A DNA stretch of 64,000 bases from the NCBI GenBank assembly GCA_017407125.1, contig JAFQXE010000021.1, positions 37,968 through 101,967 of the forward strand, read 5' to 3'. A model generated the notes under the pieces. It was not told the origin of the DNA. It saw nothing but the letters and a program-made list of their open reading frames with translations, and searched no databases. The position numbers were made by a program, and so were the translations under genes. The DNA comes from Thermoguttaceae bacterium. GTDB lineage: Bacteria; Planctomycetota; Planctomycetia; Pirellulales; Thermoguttaceae. Shown here in pieces: positions 42,647 through 54,984 of the stretch (its first letter is position 1; every line of letters begins with the position of its first letter).

Positions 42647-45064
42647 TTACGGTTCAATCAAAACCGGCTGATTGTTGACGTTGAGCAGGACGGGCTGTTC
42701 AAACGTCAGGCAGGCTGCCAGTTCCGGATCGGCGGTTCTCGCCAGGGCGAAGTACTCGTCGCTGAACTGTTTGATCTTGCGCGGGGCGGCGTTTTGCTGC
42801 GTTTCCGTCAAAGAGGAATCGATCCACTGATTGTTCTTGTAGAAGAACGTTCGGTTGTGAATCTGACGCAGGTTTTGAGCCATTGCCGCCTTTTCCTGTT
42901 TGACAGACGGGGCAGGGGCTGCGGCTGCCGGCGCCGCGCCTCCAAATGAAGGCCGACCGTGATATGCAGGCGCTGCGGGAGCTGCTGCCGCTTCTTCCGC
43001 CATGACGGAGTCTAAAGCCATGTCGGCGTCTGCCAGGCGTTGAGCCTGTGGCGCAACGTTCTGAGCCATCTTGAACGCGCCTTTGAGCGCTCTCTGATTT
43101 ACTCCGCTGGCGTTGGACGTGTTCTCCGCCAAGGCGTCGACGCGTCGTTCTACCCGGCTGGAGTTGCTGGCAACGTCAAGCTGAGCGTTTTCGTCCGCGA
43201 GGAATGACGTGTACGGAGTCAGAATTCCGTGCTGAATCGAAAGCTGAATCAGCTCGTCCATGAGTTCCTTGTTCTTGCCGTTCAGGTCGAGGTCGTCGAG
43301 AATGGCGCCGATTCGACGCATCGCCCACAGCTTTTCGGTAAACGCGTAGCGGGTGTTGGACGTCTTTTCGGTCAGCTCAATCGGATACGTAAATTCCAGC
43401 GTTTCATCAGCATTGATCTTGCCGGAAACCGTGAGCGTTCCCTTGCCGGGGAATCGATATCGACCGGAAATGACAAGCTGTTCGCCGGCGAAGATGTCAA
43501 AGCCGCTGTCTGGATAAAGGCGGTTGACAAGCGGAACGCCCTGCTTTTTCGCCTCGGAATCGTCGGCGGGGGTAAAGGTCAGCTGAACGTTGGTCATGAT
43601 GGGCGCCTGCAGTTTGTTAAACAGGCGGCTGACGCGGTCTTCGATGTTCTCATTTTCGCGGACGAATTCGCTCTGACCGGAGCTGTCGCGGACGAGTTTG
43701 TCCATCAGTCGGCTGTTGAGGTCGTATCCAACGCCAAAGGAGAACACGCGGGCTTTGCAGTCGTTGGCTTTCTTCGCATTGAGAGCGATTTGAGCGTCGT
43801 TCGTTTCTCCAACCGTCGGGCAGCCGTCCGTCAGGAAGAGAATATAATTCGGGTTGTCAGCAGACGCCTTTTTGAGCTGTTCAATCGACATCGTCATGGC
43901 GGAGTTGATGTCCGTTCCGCCGCCGGCGTAGATGCCTTCGATGAAGACCAGCGCCTCGTTTCGCGTTTCTTCGGAAGCGACTTGCATGGAATCTTTGTAC
44001 AGCTTGACGTGGGTGTTGTAAGTGATAATGTTAAACGAATCCCCGTCGCGCAGATTCTTGACGACGTATTTTAGAGCGTCTTTCGCCTGAGCGATTTTCT
44101 TGCCCATCATGGATCCGGAGGTGTCCAGAGCAAAAACGACGTTTTTCGCGCGCGGCTTTTCGTCTTTCGCCTTGATTTCCGGGCTGCCCAAAAGGAGGAA
44201 GTATCCTTCCTCGTCGTCTTTGTTGGGCATGTAGCTGACGGTTCGCGTTGTCAGCTTTTCCGTTCCGACGTCAAACAGAAGGCGGAAATCGGAGTCCGGC
44301 ACGATCTTTTCGACGTCCCAGGAAATCGACGCGGACTTTTCCGTCGGTCGCTGGATTTTGATTTCCTGAGTGGGCGAATAGACGTTGCGAATCGGGTCGG
44401 CGCTGTCGATAGTTACGTGAACGCTGATCTTTCCGACCGGTTTTGTAGAATACTTAGCCGTTGCCAGCGGGAAGAGGAAGTCCGTCAGACCGTCCGTTCG
44501 TTTGCAAAGCTGAGTGTACTTCAAGGAAACCGTTCTCGACGCCTTGGGCGGGATCGGGAAAACGCTTGTCTTGAACATGCCGTATCCCATCCATTCCAGC
44601 AAAGCGGGGTCGAGATTCTTCCGGACGATGCTTTCGTAAACCTCGCGGGCTTTATCTGCCGCCATGATTTTAGCGGGGAACTCTTTGCCGTCGACCATGA
44701 GCGTCAGCTGATCAATCGCGCTGTCGTACGGGAGCGGGAACATGAACGACGCTTCCATCTGGACGGAGCCTTCGTTCGTAAACGTTTGGGAAACCATGAC
44801 TTCCGCCGCCTGATCGGTCATCGTAACGTGAACGTCGATGCTGTCGATCTTGTATTCCAGAACGGGGCGTTCCGGGCGCGGACGCGGCGGAATCGGCGGA
44901 TGCGGCGGGAACGGAGGGAACGGCGGATGAATGATGATAATATCCGGACGCGGCAGTCGGGCGTCTTCGGAAACCAAAACGCCCTGAGCATACGTCGCAA
45001 CGGCGCACAAAACAACCGCCGCCGCTGTAATCAGAGCTGTCAACAGGGAAAATCGCTTGTTCAT
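42647..45064 (-). CDS. Exported VIT and VWA domain protein
   Basis: 805 residues. Signal peptide (1-26, ending TYAQ), a Pro-rich stretch (HPPFPPFPPHPPIPPRP), a VIT domain at about 70-200 (VSQTFTNEGSVQMEASFMFPLP), then a VWA domain at about 305-480 with an intact metal site DTSGSM and downstream GGGTDINSAM. It ends in an Ala/Pro-rich linker and a 90-residue tail. This is the bacterial inter-alpha-trypsin-inhibitor-like architecture. It probably mediates metal-dependent adhesion or assembly outside the cytoplasm; the partner is unknown. The start is preceded by AAGGAGAAC. Confidence 0.9.
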   Translation of the reverse strand: MNKRFSLLTALITAAAVVLCAVATYAQGVLVSEDARLPRPDIIIIHPPFPPFPPHPPIPPRPRPERPVLEYKIDSIDVHVTMTDQAAEVMVSQTFTNEGSVQMEASFMFPLPYDSAIDQLTLMVDGKEFPAKIMAADKAREVYESIVRKNLDPALLEWMGYGMFKTSVFPIPPKASRTVSLKYTQLCKRTDGLTDFLFPLATAKYSTKPVGKISVHVTIDSADPIRNVYSPTQEIKIQRPTEKSASISWDVEKIVPDSDFRLLFDVGTEKLTTRTVSYMPNKDDEEGYFLLLGSPEIKAKDEKPRAKNVVFALDTSGSMMGKKIAQAKDALKYVVKNLRDGDSFNIITYNTHVKLYKDSMQVASEETRNEALVFIEGIYAGGGTDINSAMTMSIEQLKKASADNPNYILFLTDGCPTVGETNDAQIALNAKKANDCKARVFSFGVGYDLNSRLMDKLVRDSSGQSEFVRENENIEDRVSRLFNKLQAPIMTNVQLTFTPADDSEAKKQGVPLVNRLYPDSGFDIFAGEQLVISGRYRFPGKGTLTVSGKINADETLEFTYPIELTEKTSNTRYAFTEKLWAMRRIGAILDDLDLNGKNKELMDELIQLSIQHGILTPYTSFLADENAQLDVASNSSRVERRVDALAENTSNASGVNQRALKGAFKMAQNVAPQAQRLADADMALDSVMAEEAAAAPAAPAYHGRPSFGGAAPAAAAPAPSVKQEKAAMAQNLRQIHNRTFFYKNNQWIDSSLTETQQNAAPRKIKQFSDEYFALARTADPELAACLTFEQPVLLNVNNQPVLIEP

Positions 45065-45185
45065 AAATTGTTCTCCTTGTAAAAAAGAGGGAAATGGTCA
45101 TATTTTGCCTTTTCAAACGGGGCTTTACTTATTATTACGTATTAGAAGAAAAAATGCAAGCGAAAAAAGAAAAAATTTTTCGAGA

Positions 45186-45640
45186 GGGGGGGAGTAGAGC
45201 AAGAATTTTTTCTGCCATTGCACTTGGTTGAGCCCGGTTCGCGGGCGTATCGCCCGCAAAGAACCTCGTAGCGGTTCAATAATTCTAGCCGTGGGTTTTA
45301 ACCCATAGAATGAGAAAATAGCGCAAAGCGCATCCGCTAGAACCGCTTTAGCGGTTCACTTTTAATAGTCGTGGGTTTTAACCCATAGAACGAGAAAATA
45401 GCGCGAAACGCATCCGCTAGAACCGCTTTAGCGGTTCACTTTTAATAGCCGTGGGTTTTAACCCATAGAATGAGAAAATAGCGCAAAGCGCATCCGCTAG
45501 AACCGCTTTAGCGGTTCACTTTTAATAGCCGTGGGTTTTAACCCACGGATCAAAGATCAAACAAAATCAAATATCGTCAAATAACCTTTTTCTTTCGTCT
45601 CCTGCAGGGAGGCGGAAGAAAAAGGAACTGAAACGATTAG
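45186..45640. repeat. Palindrome cluster with three 80-bp tandem units, left of moxR
   Basis: Begins like the left part of the 33681 element (CATTGCAC.TGGTTGAG, GCGGGCG/CGCCCGC). From 45301 come three tandem units of exactly 80 bp (ACCCATAGAA at 45301, 45381, 45461; AACCGCTTTA at 45341, 45421, 45501), and it ends with CGTGGGTT/AACCCACG. An imperfect hairpin CCTTTTTCTTTCG...AAGAAAAAGG follows at about 45583-45624. Confidence 0.88.
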
Positions 45641-45656
45641 GCGAGCCGGGGCGCCG

Positions 45657-46586
45657 CTAACCCGGCACGGCGATCTGTTCCAGAATGGATTCGATGATTC
45701 GTTCGGCAATCTGGCGGCGGTTTTCCTGAAGATGTCCTTTGGGAATGATTCTGTGCGCTAAAACCGGGACGGCTAACGATCGGACGTCGTCGGGAATGCA
45801 GTAATTTCGCCCGTCGCAGTACGCCCAGGACTGAGCGGCGCGGTACAGAGCCAGCGCGCCTCGAGGCGATACGCCCAGTCGAAGCGTTTCCAGTTCCCGG
45901 GTGGCGGAAACGATATCTAAAATGTAGTTTTGCAGCGAGTCGTCTACTGTAACGTTACAGACTTCGTTCTGCATCGCGACAACGTCAGACGCCGTCAAAA
46001 CCGGGGTTAAAGATTCCACCCGATTGGCAATCTGATGCGTTTTGAGAATGTCCAATTCCATTTCCCGATTGGGATATCCCAGAGAAATCCGCATTAAAAA
46101 ACGGTCAAGCTGGCTTTCCGGGAGCGGATAGGCGCCTTCGAATTCCTGCGGGTTTTGCGTCGCAATTACCATAAACGGGCGTTCGAGCGGATACGTTTTC
46201 CGGTTCGACGTAACCTGGTTCTCTTCCATCGCTTCCAGAGCCGCCGACTGCGTTCGCGGGGTCGTTCGGTTGATCTCGTCCGCCAGAACGATATTGGCGA
46301 AAATCGGTCCCGGCTGAAACGCAAACTCGCCTGTTGCGGTATTATAGACTTCCGCCCCGGTTATATCGGACGGCAACAAGTCCGGCGTGAACTGAATTCG
46401 TTTGAACTCGCCGTCAATCGACCGCGCCAGAGCCCGCCCGAGAAGCGTCTTGCCGACGCCTGGCACGTCCTCGATAAGCAAATGCTCGTCAGCCAAAAGC
46501 GTTACAACCGCCAAGCGAATCTTGTCCGCCTTGCCCAGCAGCGCTTTGCCGATATTGGATTCCAAAAGGGATATTTGATTGTTCAT
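45657..46586 (-). CDS. MoxR-family AAA+ ATPase
   Basis: 309 residues. Walker A is GVGKT (IEDVPGVGKTLLGRALA), Walker B is IVLADEINR, sensor 1 is IATQNPQEFEG with the MoxR-specific YPLPESQLDRF following, and a sensor-2 Arg lies in GVSPRGALALYRAAQ. MoxR proteins act as chaperones for VWA-containing partners; DUF58 and VWA proteins occur in this window but not next to it. Its final residues VPG and TAG stop are written by dispersed-repeat DNA (CCGGGTTAGC), which may have replaced the original end. Confidence 0.93.
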   Translation of the reverse strand: MNNQISLLESNIGKALLGKADKIRLAVVTLLADEHLLIEDVPGVGKTLLGRALARSIDGEFKRIQFTPDLLPSDITGAEVYNTATGEFAFQPGPIFANIVLADEINRTTPRTQSAALEAMEENQVTSNRKTYPLERPFMVIATQNPQEFEGAYPLPESQLDRFLMRISLGYPNREMELDILKTHQIANRVESLTPVLTASDVVAMQNEVCNVTVDDSLQNYILDIVSATRELETLRLGVSPRGALALYRAAQSWAYCDGRNYCIPDDVRSLAVPVLAHRIIPKGHLQENRRQIAERIIESILEQIAVPG

Positions 46587-46620
46587 AATTTATATTATAG
46601 TCATAAATCAGCCGCCTGAC

Positions 46621-46850
46621 AAGAGGGACGGAAAAAAGAATATTTGTCAATTTCTTTTTTGTTTGTTCTCTGTTCCGTGGGTTAAAACCCACGGCTAGAA
46701 ATATTGAACCGCTATGCGGTTCCATGCGGGCGACACGCCCGCGAACCGGACTCATCAAAGTTTATCTGTAGAACGAAGCGACCAACGGGAGCGGGTATAA
46801 TACGTTTCGCGCGGCAGCGCGGGTTGGGAGCGGCGCCTCGCCGCCTCCCC
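46621..46850. repeat. Dispersed palindromes right of moxR, two families
   Basis: 46621-46752 carries, in the opposite orientation to 45186-45640, the blocks CGTGGGTT/AACCCACG, GAACCGC/GCGGTTC and GCGGGCG/CGCCCGC. 46770-46848 is the inverse copy of 25912-25989. moxR thus sits between inverted copies of the first family. Confidence 0.82.
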
Positions 46851-46851
46851 C

Positions 46852-46879
46852 TTGACAGAAAAGGCAAACTAAATAGAAT
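46852..46879 (+). promoter_or_regulatory. Promoter of the leuS leader
   Basis: TTGACA (46852-46857), 16-bp spacer, TAGAAT (46874-46879). The predicted start is about 46886, only a few bases before the leader ATG, so the leader message may be nearly leaderless. Confidence 0.8.
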
Positions 46880-46888
46880 ATATACAAA

Positions 46889-46945
46889 ATGATTACTAAA
46901 AACGAACTTCCCCTGCTGCCATTGTTACTAACCGCGTTGAATTGA
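46889..46945 (+). CDS. Leucine-rich leader peptide of leuS
   Basis: An 18-residue ORF, MITKNELPLLPLLLTALN, with stop TGA at 46943-46945. Seven codons are leucine, in five different codon forms: CTT, CTG, CTG, TTG, TTA, CTA, TTG. The peptide sits between the promoter and a terminator ahead of leuS. The stop codon overlaps the 5' strand of the antiterminator. This is the classic layout of a ribosome-sensing leader. No Shine-Dalgarno is visible, consistent with start close to the 5' end. Confidence 0.85.
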   Translation: MITKNELPLLPLLLTALN

Positions 46946-47019
46946 CAACGTTTGGCTTTACGGAAGTTATGCCTATATTTAAGCCTGCGATTGTCAAAGC
47001 GACGGTTGCAGGCTTTTTT
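46942..47019 (+). terminator. leuS attenuator: antiterminator and terminator
   Basis: Terminator: 46981-46995 pairs with 47001-47015 over 15 positions (three are G-U), loop AAAGC, then six T (47014-47019). Antiterminator: 46942-46948 (TTGACAA) pairs with 46991-46997 and 46954-46958 (GGCTT) with 46981-46985, occupying the terminator's left strand. The two folds exclude each other. A ribosome at the leader stop covers 46942-46958 and favours the terminator; one stalled at Leu codons frees it and favours readthrough. Mechanism inferred from structure. Confidence 0.88.
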
Positions 47020-47052
47020 GTTTCCTTACATTCATTTTATATTTAACTAACC

Positions 47053-49743
<2,691 letters not shown>

Positions 49744-49747
49744 AGTG

Positions 49748-49776
49748 AGGCAATAGGCAGTAGGCAGTAGGCAATA
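49748..49776 (+). repeat. Heptad array after leuS
   Basis: CAATAGG-type units AATAGGC, AGTAGGC, AGTAGGC, AATAGTA in 7-base steps, reading TAG on the leuS sense strand 8 bases after the stop. Confidence 0.85.
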
Positions 49777-49871
49777 GTAAGGTGGCTATTCCTACTGTCT
49801 TGCCTGTGTTGGCTTTTCTATATTATTGCTTGTGTTATATCAAACGCCATAATTAACCGTTATTGTTATCA

Positions 49872-50066
49872 ATGAGTAGACAAAGCAGACACGAAAAAAC
49901 TCCATGGGAACAGTTTCTGGAAACTTGGAGAAACAATTCTCCTGAAGAAAAAGAAAAGCGCGAACGCAACGAAAAGAACGCTGCGATTCTTTTATACGTT
50001 ATTCTTTGCCTTGTCGGCGTTTGGCTAATTGTTTATTCCATACTGCACGCCTGCGGGTTAGTTTAG
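49872..50066 (+). CDS. Small membrane protein, tandem family member 1
   Basis: 64 residues from the ATG at 49872. A charged N-terminal half (KTPWEQFLETWRNNSPEEKE, then KRERNEKN) is followed by one membrane helix (AAILLYVILCLVGVWLIVYS) and the end ILHACGLV. The charged block and helix are shared with the next two genes. Single-pass, N-terminus probably inside. Function unknown. Confidence 0.65.
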   Translation: MSRQSRHEKTPWEQFLETWRNNSPEEKEKRERNEKNAAILLYVILCLVGVWLIVYSILHACGLV

Positions 50067-50171
50067 GAAAAGAGGAATTATTAGAATTGTTGCAAATCAA
50101 CTTCAAACACGCCGATATTGATAAAGGTTTCAATATCGATTGGATTATTTAAAAAGCCATTTTCGTCCATC

Positions 50172-50426
50172 ATGATTTTATTTATTTGTGAACCGCCGGG
50201 TTTTTGGAATCATACAAAACCAGTGAACGTCCAGATTACAACTGTTAATGATTTTGACAATGACGGAAAACCGCGTCAGACTGTTACAATTGAAACAGTT
50301 GATCCCGATAAAGAAAAACGAGAACGCGATAAAAAGATTGCCAAAAACATTTTGGTTTTTGGTCTTTGCTTTCTTGTCGCTTTTCTGTTTACTTACGCTA
50401 TTTTATACGCTTGTGGGATACTCTAA
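50172..50426 (+). CDS. Small membrane protein, tandem family member 2
   Basis: 84 residues from the ATG at 50172; a longer frame from a TTG at 50118 has no similarity to its neighbours. From GFWNHTKPVNVQITTV onward it aligns with member 3: NGKPRQTVTIETVDPDKEKR here, NGRPRQTVTIETVDPDNEKR there. The membrane helix (NILVFGLCFLVAFLFTYAIL) and the end YACGIL close the protein. The gaps before members 2 and 3 also resemble each other. Confidence 0.62.
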   Translation: MILFICEPPGFWNHTKPVNVQITTVNDFDNDGKPRQTVTIETVDPDKEKRERDKKIAKNILVFGLCFLVAFLFTYAILYACGIL

Positions 50427-50526
50427 GAAAAGGGGTAATTGCTGCAAACTAACTTCAGCCTTGTCTGTATAGGCTAAGGCATCTATATCAATCATATTAT
50501 ATCAAAAGCCATAACATATACCTAAA

Positions 50527-50769
50527 ATGTCAAGAGGATCTCGTTGGGAAAACTATCGTAAACCGCAAAACATAAAAATCACAACGGTTGATGAAATCGA
50601 CGACAACGGTCGACCGCGTCAGACTGTTACAATAGAAACAGTTGATCCCGATAATGAAAAGCGAGAACGCAACGAAAAGATTTCCAGGATTCTTTTATAC
50701 GTTATTCTTTGCCTTGCCGGTGTTGGGCTTATTGCTTACCATATTTTGCACGCTTGCGGGTTAGTTTAG
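50527..50769 (+). CDS. Small membrane protein, tandem family member 3
   Basis: 80 residues. It combines the middle block of member 2 (PRQTVTIETVDPDNEKR) with the helix of member 1 (ILLYVILCLAGVGLIAY, then HILHACGLV), so it links all three as one family. The 3' ends of members 1 and 3 are almost identical in DNA (CACGCCTGCGGGTTAGTTTAG against CACGCTTGCGGGTTAGTTTAG, quoted in parts). Recent tandem duplication is likely. Confidence 0.68.
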   Translation: MSRGSRWENYRKPQNIKITTVDEIDDNGRPRQTVTIETVDPDNEKRERNEKISRILLYVILCLAGVGLIAYHILHACGLV

Positions 50770-50809
50770 GTAATATAGAATCTGCACCCTTTTTTCTACT
50801 GCCTCCGTG

Positions 50810-51814
<1,005 letters not shown>

Positions 51815-51905
51815 AACAGTATGCTATAAGCAACGTAAACCAAAGCGGGATTCAAAAGGGAGTCCCGCTTGAACAACAGCGCTAACGATGACGTTCTGTT
51901 TTAGA

Positions 51906-52142
51906 TTATTTGTTTTTTAACGTCTCAGCATTGACATGGGCGGCAACTTCCATGGAAGCTGGCGACTCTTGACGAATCTTTTGGCTCAAAACGGCGGCGT
52001 CGTACCACGTAAAGCTCAAATCCGGGTTGGAAGCGTATCTGGCGAGCATTGTTAAAGTTTCGCTGCGGCTCTCGTCATCGAAAAGGAATACAAAGCGTTC
52101 CGTTCCTTTAACCAAAGCCAATACGTTAATTTCCTGATCCAC
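51906..52142 (-). CDS. Small conserved-looking protein of unknown function
   Basis: 78 residues if started at the GTG at 52142, which follows GGAGAG by 7-8 bases; a TTG five codons earlier is possible. Sequence begins VDQEINVLALVKGTERFVF (first residue read as Met) and is alpha/beta without membrane segments or known motif. Between the recombinase and ispG, on the recombinase strand. Confidence 0.65.
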   Translation of the reverse strand: MDQEINVLALVKGTERFVFLFDDESRSETLTMLARYASNPDLSFTWYDAAVLSQKIRQESPASMEVAAHVNAETLKNK

Positions 52143-52403
52143 GGTATTTCTCTCCAAAAATTTGTTGTCTTTAAAGCAATATACGTCTTAAAAACGTCAA
52201 AATCAATCCTTGACGTTCCCGTTCATTTATGCTATAAACAATATACAACGCATTATACGTTCAAACCAAAAAATCGTGAAAATTTTCCGTTTTTCACAAA
52301 GTTATTATCGTCAAGGTTTACCTAACCGTTTAATTGAAACCGATAAAAACAAAAATTCACTGAAAAATCAAACAATAAAAAGGTCTGTTTGAGACGATTA
52401 GTC

Positions 52404-53528
52404 ATGATAACCAGAGAAGTTAAAATAGGAAATGTCGTTATAGGCGGGACAAACCCGGTAATGATTCAGTCCATGTGCGCGGTCAAAACGTACGATGTCG
52501 AGAAAGTCGTCCAGCAGGCAAACCTGCTTTACGACGCCGGGGCAGGGCTGGTTCGCATTGCGGTTGACAACCCCAAAGACGCCGCAGCTCTGCCGGAAAT
52601 TCGACGTTTGACGCAAACGGACGCCCGGCAGGTCAATCTCTCCGTCGACTTGCAGGAAAACTACCGCATGGCGGAACTGGCAGCTCCGTGGGTCGATAAA
52701 CTCCGGTACAACCCCGGGCATCTGTACCATTTTGAACCGTCCCGCCCATGGCAGGAGAAAGTGCAATATATAGCGGACGTCGCCCAGAAGAACGACTGCG
52801 CGCTGAGAATCGGCGTCAACAGCGGCTCCGTCGACCCCGCCAAGAAGGACAAGTTCGCCCCGGACGATATGCTCTCCCCCATGCTCGACAGCGCGCTGGA
52901 GCACGCTCAGTACCTCGATTCCATCGGGTTTACCCGGTACTGCGTCTCGCTCAAGGAATCCGACCCGTATTTGACGCTGGAAGCCAACCGGAAATTCGCT
53001 GCCGCGCGTCCGGACGTCCCCTTGCACCTGGGCGTTACCGAAGCCGGCGCGCCCCCAATCGGGATTATCAAATCCCGCCTGGCTCTGGAAAAGCTCCTGG
53101 CAGAGGGTATCGGCGCGACGCTGAGAATTTCGCTTACCGTCCCCGCAGACGAGAAAAATCTGGAAGTCGAAGCGGGCAAACAGCTCCTGGAAGACGTTAA
53201 AGCCGGGAAATTCACGCCGGAAAACGCCTGGGATCCCAACGGACTCAATATTATATCGTGTCCGAGCTGCGCCCGGGTTCAAAACAGCCGATTTGTCGAC
53301 CTGGCGGAAAAAATCCGAACAGCAACCGCTTTCGCCGCTCAGCGCAAGTTTACAATTGCCGTCATGGGCTGCCGCGTCAACGGTCCCGGCGAATCCGATC
53401 ACGCCGATTTGGGCGTCTGGTGCGGCCCGGAATGCGTCAACCTGAAAAAGAAGGGACAGCTCGTCGGACGCTTCTCCTACGACGAAATCGTCGACGTTAT
53501 TGTTAATGAGTTGCGAGAAAAGCCATAG
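52404..53528 (+). CDS. ispG: 4-hydroxy-3-methylbut-2-enyl diphosphate synthase
   Basis: 374 residues from the ATG at 52404 ([15 protein letters not shown]); an upstream TTG adds five residues. It is of the two-domain bacterial type: the TIM barrel starts [14 protein letters not shown], and the C-terminal iron-sulfur domain has CPSCAR plus GCRVNGPGE, giving the three Cys ligands. It makes HMBPP, the next-to-last step of the MEP isoprenoid pathway. The gene is divergent from the small protein at 51906. No other MEP gene is nearby. Confidence 0.95.
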   Translation: MITREVKIGNVVIGGTNPVMIQSMCAVKTYDVEKVVQQANLLYDAGAGLVRIAVDNPKDAAALPEIRRLTQTDARQVNLSVDLQENYRMAELAAPWVDKLRYNPGHLYHFEPSRPWQEKVQYIADVAQKNDCALRIGVNSGSVDPAKKDKFAPDDMLSPMLDSALEHAQYLDSIGFTRYCVSLKESDPYLTLEANRKFAAARPDVPLHLGVTEAGAPPIGIIKSRLALEKLLAEGIGATLRISLTVPADEKNLEVEAGKQLLEDVKAGKFTPENAWDPNGLNIISCPSCARVQNSRFVDLAEKIRTATAFAAQRKFTIAVMGCRVNGPGESDHADLGVWCGPECVNLKKKGQLVGRFSYDEIVDVIVNELREKP

Positions 53529-53588
53529 CAGCGGTTTTGTGAATCTCGCGCGGCAGCGATCCGCACGGGCGGAGAGGATAACGTTTCT

Positions 53589-53661
53589 GGGGAGCGGACA
53601 TTGTCCGCGAAATATAATAATGTAAGTTTTTTTGGCGGGTAATACCCGCCCCCCGTAAGCA
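53589..53661. repeat. Dispersed two-palindrome element, copy B
   Basis: GGGGAGCGGACATTGTCCGC, AT-rich spacer, then GGCGGGTAATACCCGCC, matching copy A at 21930-22002 in order and spacing. Located between ispG and the convergent small membrane protein gene. Confidence 0.87.
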
Positions 53662-53671
53662 ACCGTCGCCG

Positions 53672-53917
53672 TCATTTCTCGTGCGCCAAGCCGTATAGAA
53701 TAACGATAATTCCCGGGGAGAACAGACTCCACGGCAGCCACGGCGGCGGAACGTAGGCGCTTAACGAATTGGGCGGATTTTCTGACGCGAGTTCAGAAAC
53801 CGCTGTCACAGTTGACGCGCCGGGTTCCCAGCAAAAAACAAAGCGATTTACAACCAGACATTCTAAAGCCAGCAAAATCAAAAACGTACCGAGCGCTAAA
53901 TAAAAGTATTTTTTCAT
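53672..53917 (-). CDS. Small exported or membrane protein (81 residues)
   Basis: The start at 53917 gives MKKYFYLALGTFLILLALEC, a clean hydrophobic N-terminus; the frame runs 16 residues further upstream without a good start. A second hydrophobic segment (SLFSPGIIVILYGL) is near the C-terminus, with a Pro-rich middle (YVPPPWLPWS). Two-pass membrane protein or anchored periplasmic hairpin. Function unknown. Confidence 0.6.
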   Translation of the reverse strand: MKKYFYLALGTFLILLALECLVVNRFVFCWEPGASTVTAVSELASENPPNSLSAYVPPPWLPWSLFSPGIIVILYGLAHEK

Positions 53918-54338
53918 AACAATTGCTCTTTCGTCCCGGCAAAACCGCTGTATGAAAAAACGCAATTTCGCCCGAATAATCGATACAATCGATACTTTTG
54001 TCCAAATTGTTTAATTAAACATGTTTCAAAAAAGCGACAATGCGTTAAATTAACGTCTTATATCGATTGTAATACGAGAAATTTTTAAGAATTTTTAAAA
54101 AAAGCCTTTTTTCCCCTTTAGTTTTTAAAAATTTTATCTACATTATAATCATCTTTTGTAATTACTTTATGCGTGAAACGGAACCAAAATACTAATCAAT
54201 AATTCCATTTCGCCCGAGCCGTTACAGACGCAAACGGGACTTTCGGGAATTCGCTAAAAGACTGGCGCATTTCACCAGGCGGAGTCTGGGGAAATCGCGT
54301 TGTATGCGTCCATACAACTTTTCCCTTGGGTTGCAGGC
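53918..54338. other. 421-bp AT-rich gap
   Basis: No gene or clear repeat seen. The divergent arrangement means it must hold promoters for both flanking genes; none is certain. Confidence 0.4.
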
Positions 54339-54911
54339 ATGGGGACTTCATTCAGAATAAATCACGAAGTAGAAGAGCAGTTAAAAAATATGGAACTTCG
54401 CAACGCGCTGGAACCATATAACGACGACTCTGTCAACAAAAAAATACTTTCACATCTGACATTGGAAGCAGAGAATGAATATCTGCATGATATTCTGGAA
54501 TGGGAAAAGGCTCCATTGAAACCAATTTATCTTTGGTTCAATCCACCGCTGTGTCCTCCTCGTCCTGATCGGATTAGTAATGAAGATTTGCCCGGAATAC
54601 TGGAATGTATTATTCAAAAGCTGTTTGGAAAACACATCGTTTTGGAATTTGCCGATCATCTTTCAGATAAAGAATTATATCGGATTATCTGGTGCAAGAT
54701 TCTTCCCTGTGAAGTTAAAATGGTCTATTCGAAAAAATACATGAGCTGGGATTGCGCTCACATCAACGGCGACCCGGACGTCTGGCTGCGCTATTACGCC
54801 TCTCCCGAAGAACGCAATGTCTGGGCGGATACCTATCAGCTGCCGCTCCCCCCGATGGAAATTCCCAAATTCCCTCGACACTTGCCGGAAAAGCCGGAAA
54901 TGGACTTCTGA
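54339..54911 (+). CDS. Protein of unknown function (190 residues)
   Basis: The start is uncertain: ATG at 54339 (MGTSFRINHEVEEQL) is preferred, but the frame extends to a TTG at 54300. Soluble, mixed alpha/beta, rich in Pro and Trp in the second half (KPIYLWFNPPLCPPRPDR; MSWDCAHINGDPDVWLRYY). No membrane segment or known motif. Codon use matches its neighbours. Followed by a good terminator. Confidence 0.6.
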   Translation: MGTSFRINHEVEEQLKNMELRNALEPYNDDSVNKKILSHLTLEAENEYLHDILEWEKAPLKPIYLWFNPPLCPPRPDRISNEDLPGILECIIQKLFGKHIVLEFADHLSDKELYRIIWCKILPCEVKMVYSKKYMSWDCAHINGDPDVWLRYYASPEERNVWADTYQLPLPPMEIPKFPRHLPEKPEMDF

Positions 54912-54984
54912 TTTAATAATTATTGATAAACCGGGACTAATACGCAGAGTTCATAAAAAGCAGAGATTCAAATCAATTAAATAA

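Noticed and set aside
52398..53741. 447-codon frame opposite ispG
   Set aside because: Shadow frame; ispG cluster ligands and length are complete.
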